A DNA stretch of 64,000 bases from RFSX01 sp965248155. GTDB lineage: Bacteria; Bacteroidota; Bacteroidia; Chitinophagales; Saprospiraceae. Where the stretch lies: positions 1,816,350 to 1,880,349 of the forward strand of contig CBDFIO010000001.1 in the NCBI GenBank assembly GCA_965248155.1, given 5' to 3'. This document shows, piece by piece, positions 47,003 to 56,774 of the stretch (position 1 is the first letter of the stretch; each line of letters opens with the position of its first letter). Under the pieces are notes generated by a model that was given only the letters and a program-made list of their open reading frames with translations, had not been told where the DNA came from and searched no databases. A program made the translations under genes and the position numbers.

Positions 47003-47986
47003 ATGCGATTTACAGCAAAAGAAAAGATGGAACTGATTAGGCTGGTTGAGCAATCCGAATGGAGTGTTAGAAGAACTCTCAAGGAAATCGGTATTCACAA
47101 ATCAACCTTTTACAACTGGTATAAGAAATATCGGGAAAATGGAATTGTAGGATTAGAGGAAAAGAAAAGTACAAGGAAGCATTACTGGAACAAGATTCCT
47201 GATCGGATCAGGTCTGATATATTGAATCTGGCACTGGAAGTTTCAGAGCTTTCTTGTAGAGAATTGGCTTGCAGGTATACTGATGAGAATCAATACTTTA
47301 TAAGCGAAAGCAGTGTTTACAGAATATTGAAATCTGCTGGACTGATAAACCCTCCTCATTATGATCTGATATCTGCCGCAGATGAATTTAAAGACAAAAC
47401 AACAACTGTCAATCAAATGTGGCAAACTGATTTTACTTATTTCAAAATCATTGGCTGGGGATGGTATTACCTATCGACTATATTAGATGATTATTCTAGG
47501 TACATTATAAGTTGGGAGTTGTGCTCAACGATGAAAACCCTTGATGTAAAAAATACTTTGAATCAGGCATTAAACCATCCAAATGTAAATTTGAATAAAC
47601 CGCCTAAGTTATTATCTGATAATGGATCTTGTTATTTAAGTCAAGAGTTGAGCTCTTATTTGGATGATTACAAAATTAAACATGTGAGAGGAAGACCTGG
47701 TCATCCTCAAACGCAAGGCAAGATTGAAAGGTATCACAGAACGATGAAAAATGTAATTAAACTGGATCATTATTACAGCCCAGGTGAATTGAGTTTTCGT
47801 CTTTCACAATTTGTAAAATATTATAACCATCACAGATATCATGAATCTTTACAAAACTTGATACCAGCAGATGTTTATTATGGATTAAAAGAAGAAAAAC
47901 TGAAGAGAAGAAAATTATGTAAACACAAAACATTTAAAAAACGCAGACAAAAATATTTCAATTTAACTTTTAAAAGTGTAACTTAA
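47003..47986 (+). CDS. IS3-family transposase OrfB, right copy
   Basis: This 327-residue DDE integrase has intact catalytic motifs (MWQTDFTYFK, LLSDNGSCYLS, GKIERYHRTMKN). Three residue differences from the left copy are noted there. The gene ends three bases before the IS1595 insertion, so the protein is complete although the IS 3' terminus is interrupted. Confidence 0.95.
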   Translation: MRFTAKEKMELIRLVEQSEWSVRRTLKEIGIHKSTFYNWYKKYRENGIVGLEEKKSTRKHYWNKIPDRIRSDILNLALEVSELSCRELACRYTDENQYFISESSVYRILKSAGLINPPHYDLISAADEFKDKTTTVNQMWQTDFTYFKIIGWGWYYLSTILDDYSRYIISWELCSTMKTLDVKNTLNQALNHPNVNLNKPPKLLSDNGSCYLSQELSSYLDDYKIKHVRGRPGHPQTQGKIERYHRTMKNVIKLDHYYSPGELSFRLSQFVKYYNHHRYHESLQNLIPADVYYGLKEEKLKRRKLCKHKTFKKRRQKYFNLTFKSVT

Positions 47987-47988
47987 TA

Positions 47989-49042
47989 TTATATGACTAT
48001 CGGATTAATTACATATTTACCTCCCATTTTACAGATACAGAGTTAGTTACAACTCTATCGAATACAGAATTGAAGTATTTTCTATTAAACTTATAGCAGA
48101 ACTCATCGAGATAACTTTGCAGATATTGCTCACCAATGGAATGATGCACATCTAACAGCAATCTTTTGGCATTGCTTATGACTATATGAACCCAAGGCAG
48201 AATTTTACGAGTCTCTTTCTTGTCCTTTATTACCACAGCTTTATGGTCAGTGAGGCTGTTTGCTAAATCATTATAGTTATTAGCTCCGTCTGTTATTGCA
48301 GATGTTTTTGTATCAATAGCTTGTTCTACTTGTGCATTGGTGCTTTCTTTGCTAAGGTCATCTAGTAATTTCATTTTAATGTATCTCACTTTTTTATTGG
48401 TTTTGTGCCTGTATTTTTTAGTAGGTTCCACAGATATTGATTCAGCCATAACCAATACTATTGCTTGCTTTTGACTTCCTTTACCTCTCTTATATTTTCC
48501 ATCATTGTTTTCTAATTCTATTACGGTTTGATCTCGTCTTTCTTTGTTGGGAACTATTTCAAAGAAACCTTCATCAAGTTCAACTTGATTACCAAGAAGA
48601 TAATTATCATCTCGCCTACCCATAGAGTGACGTATTTTATGAAGCATATACCAAATAGGCTCATAATAGGGATGACCTAACTGTCTTTGTATTTCTAATG
48701 CAGAAAAACTCTTTTTTGTGCTGGTAAGCATCATCATTCCAAAATACCAATAGTAGTAGGGTAGCTGAGATTTATGTAGTAATGTTCCACTACGTAAAGT
48801 CGTTCTAAACTTACAGGATTTACATTGGTATTGACTTCTTGTGGATAGCCAATAATGCTCTTGAGATTGGCAACGCTTACAAATAACTCCTTGTCTATCT
48901 CTTTCTGCTTTAAAGTGAGCTTTGCAGCTTGCTTCATCTGGATACTTTTTGAAAAAATCTTGTAACTTCATAACTAAGTGTCTAATAATTAGAAAGATAC
49001 GAAATTATAGTGTCTTGTGCAAGCAATCCGATAGTCATATAA
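47989..49042 (-). mobile_element. IS1595-family insertion sequence nested in the right IS3
   Basis: This ~1054-bp element has perfect 18-base terminal inverted repeats: TTATATGACTATCGGATT at 47989-48006 and its reverse complement at 49025-49042. It carries one transposase on the minus strand. The expected 8-bp target duplication is not recognisable next to these ends. Confidence 0.88.
48009..48971 (-). CDS. IS1595-family (ISXO2-like) transposase
   Basis: This 320-residue protein has an N-terminal zinc ribbon (CKRCQSQEHYWL ... YQCKSCKFRTTLRSGTLLHKS) followed by LPYYYWYFGMMMLTSTKK and the DDE-like ISXO2 core (NQVELDEGFFEI, AITDGANNYNDL, VHIVISNAKRLLLDVHHSI). The C-terminal YLDEFCYKFNRKYF is typical. 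The gene appears intact. Residue DEGFFEI contains the first catalytic acid; HIVISNAKR replaces the more usual HxxxSNxK spacing. Confidence 0.93.
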   Translation of the reverse strand: MKLQDFFKKYPDEASCKAHFKAERDRQGVICKRCQSQEHYWLSTRSQYQCKSCKFRTTLRSGTLLHKSQLPYYYWYFGMMMLTSTKKSFSALEIQRQLGHPYYEPIWYMLHKIRHSMGRRDDNYLLGNQVELDEGFFEIVPNKERRDQTVIELENNDGKYKRGKGSQKQAIVLVMAESISVEPTKKYRHKTNKKVRYIKMKLLDDLSKESTNAQVEQAIDTKTSAITDGANNYNDLANSLTDHKAVVIKDKKETRKILPWVHIVISNAKRLLLDVHHSIGEQYLQSYLDEFCYKFNRKYFNSVFDRVVTNSVSVKWEVNM

Positions 49043-49185
49043 AGTTATTCACTTATTGTCCACTTTGGTTTGAAGACCTACAAATTAAGGACAGCAACTT
49101 GCTACGACTTGTAAAGAACATTAAATTTCATTCACACACATTGTTTTGTTGTCTCTCCTTTTGTTATGCTTTGTTTATACCAATA

Positions 49186-50244
49186 TTATTTCAATACTCC
49201 TACTGAGTATGGTGTTTCTGTTTTTATAACTGCCATCATTTTTGATAGTAATTTCCTTCCTACTTTAAATATGACCGCTTTCGAATTTTTACCTCCATGA
49301 CTTCTATAATAATTCTGCATGACAGGATCTGTTCTTATGGCTATCCACGATGCTTCTATTATCATATTTCTCACATGCCTGTTCGCACGAGGGTTTGCTC
49401 CAGTACTATAAATTGTGTCTCCACTTTGTTGCATCCCTGGCACAAATCCAACATAGGAAGCAAACTTCTTAAATGAGGTAAATCTTCTAATATCTCCAAT
49501 TTCTGATAGGATGTAACTCGCTGTCAATCCAGCTATCCCTGGTACACTTCTTAATAAATTATAATCCTTTTTGTGATGCTTCCTGCAGTATGATCGTATT
49601 GTAGTTGATAAGCCTTTAAGTTGTTGATCCACAAACTCATATTGGGCTAGCATGCTCTTCAGGGTCAATGTATTATTAATCTGTCCTAAGTTTAATCCGC
49701 TTAACCAATCCAAAAACCTGAGAGGCCACTTTGGTGTGTCCATCCCTTCTGGTATCTCTATTTGATAATATAAAAGCAGTGATTTTATTCGGGATTTTAC
49801 CCGCCTAAAATCTCGCACTAATGCCGTTCTCTGTCTGGTTAGACTCCTTATACTTTCTCTCTCAATCTCTGGGATAGTAATCTTTTTAAGATTCCCTGAT
49901 CTTAATTGTCTTGCTATATTCCTGGCATCAATCTTATCCGTTTTTACAAAATTATTCTTCGCCGGTTTTGGAATATCCGCTGGATTTACAACGTAAGTAT
50001 CCCATCCAAATGAAATGAATTCTCGTGCTGGTTTATATCCACAGCACCCTACTTCATATGCTAGGCTTACTTCATAATTAGGATAGTTTTTATTTACGTA
50101 TTTTAATACAAGATCGCTCTTGGGTGGAAAACTGCATCCAGACCCTAGAACCAGATCTGTCGTAAAATGAAATTTCCAACTCTTCTTGTGTATGTCTAAG
50201 CCAATGAATAACTTAGGGGATTCAGTAGTGACTTGTTTGCTCAT
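49186..50244 (-). CDS. IS110-family transposase (DEDD recombinase)
   Basis: This 352-residue protein has the N-terminal RuvC-like DEDD domain (LFIGLDIHKKSWKFHF, LAYEVGCCGY, VKTDKIDARNIARQLRSG) and the C-terminal Tnp20 domain with the conserved serine region (LLRSVPGIAGLTASYILSEIGDIRRF, FASYVGFVPGMQQSGDTI). IS110 enzymes work without terminal inverted repeats and, in known members, use an element-encoded bridge RNA. The structured non-coding stretch upstream (50245 onward) is the candidate bridge RNA region. The exact element ends were not identified; 49083-49185 downstream holds no gene. Confidence 0.93.
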   Translation of the reverse strand: MSKQVTTESPKLFIGLDIHKKSWKFHFTTDLVLGSGCSFPPKSDLVLKYVNKNYPNYEVSLAYEVGCCGYKPAREFISFGWDTYVVNPADIPKPAKNNFVKTDKIDARNIARQLRSGNLKKITIPEIERESIRSLTRQRTALVRDFRRVKSRIKSLLLYYQIEIPEGMDTPKWPLRFLDWLSGLNLGQINNTLTLKSMLAQYEFVDQQLKGLSTTIRSYCRKHHKKDYNLLRSVPGIAGLTASYILSEIGDIRRFTSFKKFASYVGFVPGMQQSGDTIYSTGANPRANRHVRNMIIEASWIAIRTDPVMQNYYRSHGGKNSKAVIFKVGRKLLSKMMAVIKTETPYSVGVLK

Positions 50245-50400
50245 AACTAGTTGTGTTTTTGTGAGTTTTCAAGTTACTACTTTTACATAGGTGCTATGAT
50301 GCTCATAGCTGTTAAACTTAATTATAGCACATCCACAAATCGTTATCTCTCATCTATCTAATTAAAGATTTATCGATCCGCGTTGACAAAAAATAAGTGT
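50245..50400 (-). ncRNA. Candidate IS110 bridge-RNA region
   Basis: The non-coding stretch just upstream of the IS110 transposase start contains nested inverted repeats: GCTATGA/TCATAGC (50293-50299, 50303-50309) with a three-base loop, and GTGCTAT/ATAGCAC (50291-50297, 50334-50340). Known IS110-group elements transcribe their bridge RNA from this side. Boundaries, strand and loops are inferred. The remaining 50401-50582 is AT-rich leader for the next gene with no feature seen. Confidence 0.4.
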
Positions 50401-50582
50401 CGAAGCACTAATCTCTCATAATTCCTATTTATCGTTTTCCAGAATATATTTTCTTACTATTGTCTATAAGAATTTAATTATCATCTAGCTAATAAATTTC
50501 AACTCTTCTTTGATCTTACAATCTTTAACTAGTCATTTAAATTAAAATCTGACTAAACTAAATAACGACAAACACTCAGAAT

Positions 50583-52726
50583 ATGAAAAATATCATTTCT
50601 TTAACGGGTCACTATTTGTCCGTTTTAATTTTATTAATTGTCTTCTGTTTTCACAATGATATGACTGCACAGATCCAACTTGATGTTGCTGGAGACAGCA
50701 AAATTGCAGGGCAACTGGAGATCATAAAAGCGGTAGGTGATTCCTCCATCTATATAGGTGCCAGATCAGGATTTAATTACTCAGGAACAATGAGTACTTT
50801 TTTAGGAGCCAACACTGGAAGACCTAATTCCGGTGGTTCATGGAATACCTTTATTGGTTACAATGCCGGAATAAGCAATGGAAGTAGTGGCAACACTTTT
50901 ATTGGACGTGGAGCCGGAAAGCTCAATAATAGTTATAGCAATTTATTTATTGGAAATGTTGCAGGAAGAGATAACACGGGTTATGAAAACACAATAATAG
51001 GGACTCAGGCTGGATTGTTTAGCAATGGCTTCGGGCACGTTTTTATTGGTGCCTTTGCTGGAATATCTGAAACAGGTAACAATAAATTGTATATCGATAA
51101 TTCTAACACGACAACACCACTCATATATGGAGAATTCGACAATGATCTGGTACGTATCAATGGCACATTAGGGATTAGTACGCTGACAAATGTGAATACA
51201 GCAGATAGCGTTATTGTATTATTACCCAATGGTGAATTAGGGATCAGAGACGCCCCTACCCTGGCTAATAATCAAATGTTAAGTCTTTCGAATGATACCA
51301 TTTTTCTAACTGATGGTGGGTTTGTTGTTCTTCCTTCCGAAATTGATATATGCTGGTCAGAATCCGGATCATCGCCTGCTTTGAGTATTCCAGTCCCGCC
51401 AACAATTATGGACACATTAACTCTGACCAAAGGAGGATCTGTCAATGATTCCTCTTACATTAAAGTATGTCTTGATATTTCTCATTCCTGGGTCGAAGAT
51501 CTTGATATTACATTATTCGCACCGAATAGAGCAAGTATAGATCTTTCTTCAGATAATGGTGGCAGTAATGACAATTATACAAACACCTGTTTTGTAAGTG
51601 ATGCTACAACTTCCATTACAACAGGTACAGCTCCTTTTACTGGAGATTTTTTGCCGGAAGGAAATTTTACAGTTTTTAACGGTAGCCCAATATCCGGAGA
51701 TTGGATACTCAAAGTCGAAGATGATTTACCAGCTAGTGATGATGGTACATTGAATATGTGGTCTATCGAGATTAAGTCTCAGGTCAATATTAAGCAGACT
51801 GATCTAGATCCGATGAATGAAATTCAAAATTTAACTGAAGTCCTAACAAAAGGTAATGATGGAGGAGCATTACAAATAAAAAACCTAGCAGATCCTACAG
51901 TTGCGCAAGATGCAATGACAAAATCCTATTTTGACAGCAATGATGGTCTCGGTGATCATTTGGCTACTGAAAACCTTCAAACCAAAGGTTTTTATATTTC
52001 AAATGATGGTGACAATGAAGGTCTATTTGTCGAGAGTGACGGTTCTGTGGGTCTGGGAACTAACACACCCACCAATCTTTTAGATGTATCCGGTGGAATT
52101 GCCATAGGATCTTCTTTTGCAGGATTGTAGCTCCTACAGATGGAGCAATCATCGAAGGAAATGTGGGTATTGGGTTATTAGCAGGCTCACCCAGCAATCT
52201 TTTAGATGTATCCGGTGGAATTGCCATAGGATCTTCTTTTGTGGGAACTGCTGCACCTGCTGATGGTGCAATCATCGAAGGAAATGTGGGTATAGGTAGT
52301 AGTTCTCCTGGTGAAAAACTTGAAATAAATGGTGCCATGAGATTAGCTAATTCATCAGCTCCTACTGCAGTGACCGGATTTAGTGGGTTGTACAGCGCTT
52401 CAGGTGAGTTAACAGCATATGATGATTCCGGAAATACGACAGTAATTTCCCCACACCATTTTTCATTGATTCAGCCAAGCGAAAATATGGCGTGGAGTTT
52501 CTTTTCAAAAAATGCATTATTCAATAGACAAATCAATGTCGATATGTTAAAGATGGTAAGGCTGATAGAGAATGTTACTGGTGAACAGCTCGTTCATTTT
52601 GCTGACCTGGAAGGCAATGAAATTATTCAGGACTTACCAATAAACGAAATAGAAAAACTTAGAACGGAGAATAAAGAATTAAAAGCAAGGTTAGAAAAAA
52701 TTGAGAATTTATTAGGTTTAGAATGA
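50583..52726 (+). pseudogene. Secreted fibre-like protein with P-domain, split by one-base deletion
   Basis: Frames 50583-52130 and 52163-52726 form one ~714-residue protein. It has a signal peptide (ending FHNDMTAQ), then serial hexapeptide-like NTFIG.GAG repeats (about residues 45-175) as in trimeric fibre/TMF proteins. A proprotein-convertase P/Homo-B domain covers about 255-395 (WVEDLDITLFAPN, PISGDWILKVEDD). Two copies of a 41-residue unit (NLLDVSGGIAIGSSF...GNVGIG) and a C-terminal coiled coil (EIEKLRTENKELKARLEKIE) follow. The DNA repeat period is 122 across 52073/52195 but 123 further on, proving one base is missing between 52119 and 52139. No T9SS domain is visible. Confidence 0.8.
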
Positions 52727-52800
52727 ATTATAAAAAATTAATAGCATGAGAAGGCGGTAGGCAACAATAGATATCAAAAAAAATCTCTTTGGTCAGACTC

Positions 52801-52817
52801 ACGATAACACTTATCGT
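52801..52817. other. Short hairpin in the 52727-53030 spacer
   Basis: ACGATAA/TTATCGT with a three-base loop lies about 75 bases after the fibre-protein stop. There is no immediate T-run, so terminator function is weakly supported. The rest of the ~300-base spacer holds only the leader conserved between the two cyclase copies (from about 52956). Confidence 0.35.
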
Positions 52818-53005
52818 TAGCATCCAAAAAAGATAATAGTCGTAGACCAATCCTGGTAGCTCAATTGATAATAGCTGGTGTGAAAATAATAGGAACATAC
52901 TTCTCATATCTGAAGGAAACGGTTGGTGATATTATTAATTTTTGTGGATTAAATAATAACAGTACACACACAATCTCATCAATACGATACTCTGGATAAA
53001 AACTG

Positions 53006-53014
53006 TATCTTTTG
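53006..53014 (+). promoter_or_regulatory. Possible -7 region of cyclase copy 1
   Basis: TATCTTTTG is one inserted T away from TAnnTTTG. The same TATCTTTT context, within a conserved ~50-base leader (ACGATACTCTGGATAAAAAC precedes it), occurs upstream of cyclase copy 2. Conservation between copies supports a regulatory role. Confidence 0.4.
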
Positions 53015-53030
53015 GAAATATGTTATTAGT

Positions 53031-55177
53031 ATGATGATTGACAAAACGAAAATTACAGTTATTTCCTTTCTCTTAAATCATGTATATAGGCCATTTTACA
53101 TAATTGTGATGCTTCTTGTATTCAGTTTTGCCAATACGTCTTCCGTCTATTGTCAAACCAATCAGGACTCTCTGTGGAATATATGGAATAATGTGGAACT
53201 GCCAGATAGTAATAGGATGATGGCAATAGGATGATGGCAATAGGCCGTATGGCTTCTGAACTAATGTATTCCGAACCTGATTCGGCATTGATCTTGTTGC
53301 AAGAATTGTATGATATGGCATTGAAAAATAATCATAAAATGTTTCTGTCAGCAATTTATAGAATTAAAGGTGAAATATATCTCAATAAGGCTGAATATGA
53401 GAAGGCCATGGAATTAAGCCAACAAGCAATAATCATTGCTCAGGAAATTAAAGATACCTCTCAAATTACAACAACATTAATTAATATAGCTGCGATATAT
53501 TGGCATCGAGGTGAATTTGCTTCATGTTTAGAATCCTATGAACGCTGCTTTGTTCTAGCTGAAAAGAGTCAGAATGAATTAAATATGTTTAAAGCCACTG
53601 ATGGCATTGGTATCGTTTATTTCATTAACGGAAATTATGCAAAAGCAATAGATTATATATCTAGCACTATTTCTTGGTACGAAGAATCAGGAGATAAGCA
53701 AAACTTAGGGATGGCTTTGCTTAATTATGCAAATATATACCAAGCTATGAAAGACCAAGAAATAGTGCTGGAAATAAGATTTAGAGCTTTAAAGTTGGCA
53801 CAAGAAAGTAACAATATAAATGTGCTGAAGCTTCTGCTTATTAATATAGGATATTCATATATTGAATTAAAAGACTATGCGAATGCCATGGATTATTTTA
53901 TACGCAGCAAAGAAATCGCCGATAAAATAGGAGATAAAAGACAATTATCTTTGAGTTTAAATTGCATTGGTAATATCCATTATCTGCAAAATGATCTAGC
54001 CACAGCAATTGATTATTGCCTGAAAGCATTGGAGTTATCGAATGATTTAGGAAATATACAAAACTATGGCAATACATTAAATTTGCTCGGTAAAATATAC
54101 CAAAAACAAAAAAAATATTCTGCTGCAATTAAAGCTTGCAAAGAAGCCCTCACAACCGGAGAAAAAATTAGTCATTTGCAAATGGAAAAGACAGCATGTG
54201 AATGCTTATATAAGGCCTACAAAGAACAGAAACAAGGAAATATTGCCCTTGAGTTTCATGAAAGGTTACTCATCCTTAATGACAGTATAAGTCAACAGGA
54301 AACGGGCAAAAAATTGCAGCATATTGAATTTGCAAAGCAAGTGTTGGCTGATAGTCTTGAACAGGAAACAGAGAAAATAAGAGTAGAACAAGCGCATGAT
54401 GCAGAAAATCGTCAGAATATCAGAACTCGAAATATTTATGCAGGATCAGGCTTGATGTTGCTATTCCTGGCCGGTGGATTTTTTAGTCGTTGGCGTTATG
54501 TGAAAAAATCAAATGACATCATTTCGAAAGAAAAAGATCGCTCCGAGAATTTACTGCTTAATATATTACCAGCGGAAATTGCCGAAGAACTCAAATTAAA
54601 AGGAAGTGCAGATGCACGAGACTTTGAAAAGGTTTCGATTTTGTTTACAGATTTCAAGGAGTTCACTCAGATGTCTGAGAAATTAAGCGCCAAAGATTTG
54701 GTTGGAGAGATCAATCATTGTTTCAAAGCATTTGATAATATCTGTGAAGAGTATGGAGTGGAGAAAATAAAAACGATTGGCGATTCATATATGGCGGCAG
54801 GAGGTCTGCCCGTTCCGAAGGAAGATTCTGTAAAGAACACCGTTTTAGCGGCATTGAAGATGGCAGCATTTATAATTAATCGAAAAGCAGAGCGCATGGC
54901 TACAGGCCAAATTCCATTTGAGATGCGGACAGGAATGCACACAGGTAATGTAGTCGCCGGCATTGTTGGTGTAAAAAAATTCCAATACGACGTTTGGGGC
55001 GACACCGTAAATACGGCTTCCCGAATGGAATCACATGGAGAAGTCGGTCAGGTAAATATATCTCAAAACACCTATGAATTATTAAAAAATGATCCGGAAT
55101 TTATATTTGATTCCAGAGGTAAAATTCAAGCTAAAGGTAAAGGAAATGTTGAGATGTACTTTGTAAAAAGAGCTTAA
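53031..55177 (+). pseudogene. TPR-class III nucleotide cyclase, copy 1 (N-terminus shifted by 14-bp duplication)
   Basis: The export signal and first ~65 residues (53031-53234; MLLVFSFANTSSVYCQ) are out of frame with the 648-residue main frame (53231-55177), because AGGATGATGGCAAT is tandemly duplicated at 53214-53241. Removing one unit gives NRMMAIGRMASELMYSEPDS, as in copy 2. The body is TPR repeats (to about residue 380 of the main frame), one membrane helix (IYAGSGLMLLFLAGGFF), and a class III cyclase domain. The cyclase has metal aspartates in ILFTDFKEFT and TIGDSYMAAGG, plus YDVWGDTVNTASRM. The family makes cAMP or cGMP in the cytoplasm while the TPRs face the periplasm. ATG at 53231 might still start a signal-less protein. 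Confidence 0.85.
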
Positions 55178-55425
55178 TTCTAGATTATTAAATTTGTAAA
55201 GAACACCATGCATTGCTTTTTTAGCCCGCTCTGAGAAAGGGTTCTTGAAGAGAAAATAAGTATTAAATTAGAGAAAGCTTGGATAAACTTAATGTCTGAC
55301 CTTATTAATTAGATGGAAAATGGATAGGGCAAAGTTAGAGATAGTTTAAGAAAGGAAATGCATACCTAATTTATAACTTTTGCCTAGTTATCAATATTGT
55401 GCAATGACAAATTGCAATCTAAAAT

Positions 55426-56457
55426 AACGTGAGTTCGATGTAAGACTAGGCCAAAAGGAGCTGTTTGGTATCGACCAGATTCTTATAAATGGAGGGTTTA
55501 GATTCTTTAAACCCGTAGGCACAAAGTCCACCAAGTATATTGACGAAAAATCCGGCAAAGGAACGATGCCTTGTATGTTCGATCTGTGAAATATTTTTGA
55601 GTTGGTCAATAATGGTTTCAGAGATAGCAAGTTTTCGGAGCAGAAGAGCATCCTGTAGGGGTGTAATCATTTTGGATTTCATATTCCGTCTCAACTTAGT
55701 AATCAAATGAATACCTCTCAAGAAAAGAGTGTCAAAGATTTGCTTGTTGACAATATAGCCTTTATCACCGAACAACCGGCCATAGACCTTCTTCATAAAC
55801 CGTTTACACTTCAATACGGCATTATCATGCACATTGCCCGGAGTGAGTTGAAAATCAATCACTTCGCCCCGGTCATTATGAACCAGATGAAGTTTGAAAC
55901 CATAAAACCAACCCTTTGAAGTCTTGCCTCGTTTGGCCAGTCCAGCAAACACCTTGTGGGAATGAATCCTTCGATTGTGACAGACCCGGATACTGGTTGA
56001 ATCAATAAAGGATATCCCACTACATTTACCCATTCGGTACATCTTTACAAACAAGGCTAATGGTGGGACCGCTTTGGTTTGCAACTCCACCATCCGATTA
56101 TAAGATACCAGATTGGGAAAATAGCCGCGCATATGTTGGCAGACATGATTCTGGTAAAAGTGCTTAAAGCAACGGTATCCACTCATATGAAAAAATACGA
56201 TGATGCTCATCACCTCGCTCATGGATAACCTGCAGGTACGATTCCGTCGATTTTTCTTTCCCTCTAGGGTATGAGATTTTTAAAAGTGATCAAAATCGGT
56301 GAAAAAATCATCGAAAGCACAGAAAATTGCAATAATTTGACTATCTTTCATAGTAGAGCTTTTTTGTTTTAATTAATTGATTATCAACTATTAAGATAAA
56401 CAAAATTGCTCTTTCTTTTTATCCTATTTTTCCACTTCCTTACGTCGAACTCACGTT
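55426..56457 (-). mobile_element. IS982-family insertion sequence with 5-bp target duplication
   Basis: This ~1032-bp element has 19-base terminal inverted repeats, AACGTGAGTTCGATGTAAG at 55426-55444 and its reverse complement with one mismatch at 56439-56457. It is flanked by direct repeats AAAAT (55421-55425 and 56458-56462). The intact duplication shows a simple insertion here. Confidence 0.88.
55446..56351 (-). pseudogene. IS982-family transposase with premature in-frame stop
   Basis: The frame runs from an ATG at 56351 (MKDSQIIAIFCAFDDFFTDF) to 55446 and would give ~301 residues, but codon 24 is TAA at 56280-56282 (a TTA leucine by context: DHF-stop-KSHTLEGKKN). An open segment restarting at 56222 holds the DDE core: FIDSTSIRVCHNRRIHSHK, GFKLHLVHNDRGEVIDFQLT, LFGDKGYIVNK and the IEHTRHRSFAGFF end typical of IS982. 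Loss of the N-terminal ~43 residues probably inactivates it. Confidence 0.85.
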
Positions 56458-56495
56458 AAAATAATAATCACGTTATTGCGCAAAATAGAAAAGAC

Positions 56496-56744
56496 ATGAT
56501 TGATATAAAAAACAAAGTTATATTCCTTAGAAAGGCAGCAGTAGGAATAGACAAAGAGTTCCAACTAAGCAGCAACATACAAGGGCAGCTAAAGAAGAAA
56601 GTAATTAAACTCAAAAAACTTAGAATAGCTGAAAAAGTGTCTGTTGAACTAACAGGTAGTTACAAAGAATTTGAAATCAAAATAGACCCAGCTGACAGCA
56701 AGCATGCTTCTAAGATAAAAGCGCTACTAAAGGTCAAAGGATAA
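56496..56744 (+). CDS. Small lysine-rich protein of unknown function
   Basis: This 82-residue basic, hydrophilic protein starts MIDIKNKVIFLRKAAVGIDK, with a regular beta-like middle (EKVSVELTGSYKEFEIKIDP). No family recognised. It begins 39 bases after the IS982 end, so its promoter region may have been displaced by that insertion. A short genuine gene is plausible because of its good protein-like composition, but it could be a fragment. Confidence 0.45.
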   Translation: MIDIKNKVIFLRKAAVGIDKEFQLSSNIQGQLKKKVIKLKKLRIAEKVSVELTGSYKEFEIKIDPADSKHASKIKALLKVKG

Positions 56745-56774
56745 TCACAAAGATCTAAAACAATAAAAGGAAGA

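Larger units (their letters stand above)
46563..49082 (+). mobile_element. IS3-family insertion sequence, right copy, interrupted by IS1595
   Basis: This copy is inverted relative to the element at 42650-44113, starts TGTAAATCGTCAAATAAAAG and ends with the reverse complement of TGTAGGTCTTCAAACC. Its 3' end is interrupted between 47988 and 49043 by an IS1595-family element; the outer 40 bases (49043-49082) resume the IS3 terminus. Transposase proteins are nearly identical to the left copy. No target duplication is obvious. Confidence 0.85.

Noticed and set aside
42650..49082. Target-site duplications of the two IS3 copies
   Set aside because: Neither same-copy flanks nor flanks exchanged by inversion between the copies gave a matching 3-5 bp duplication.
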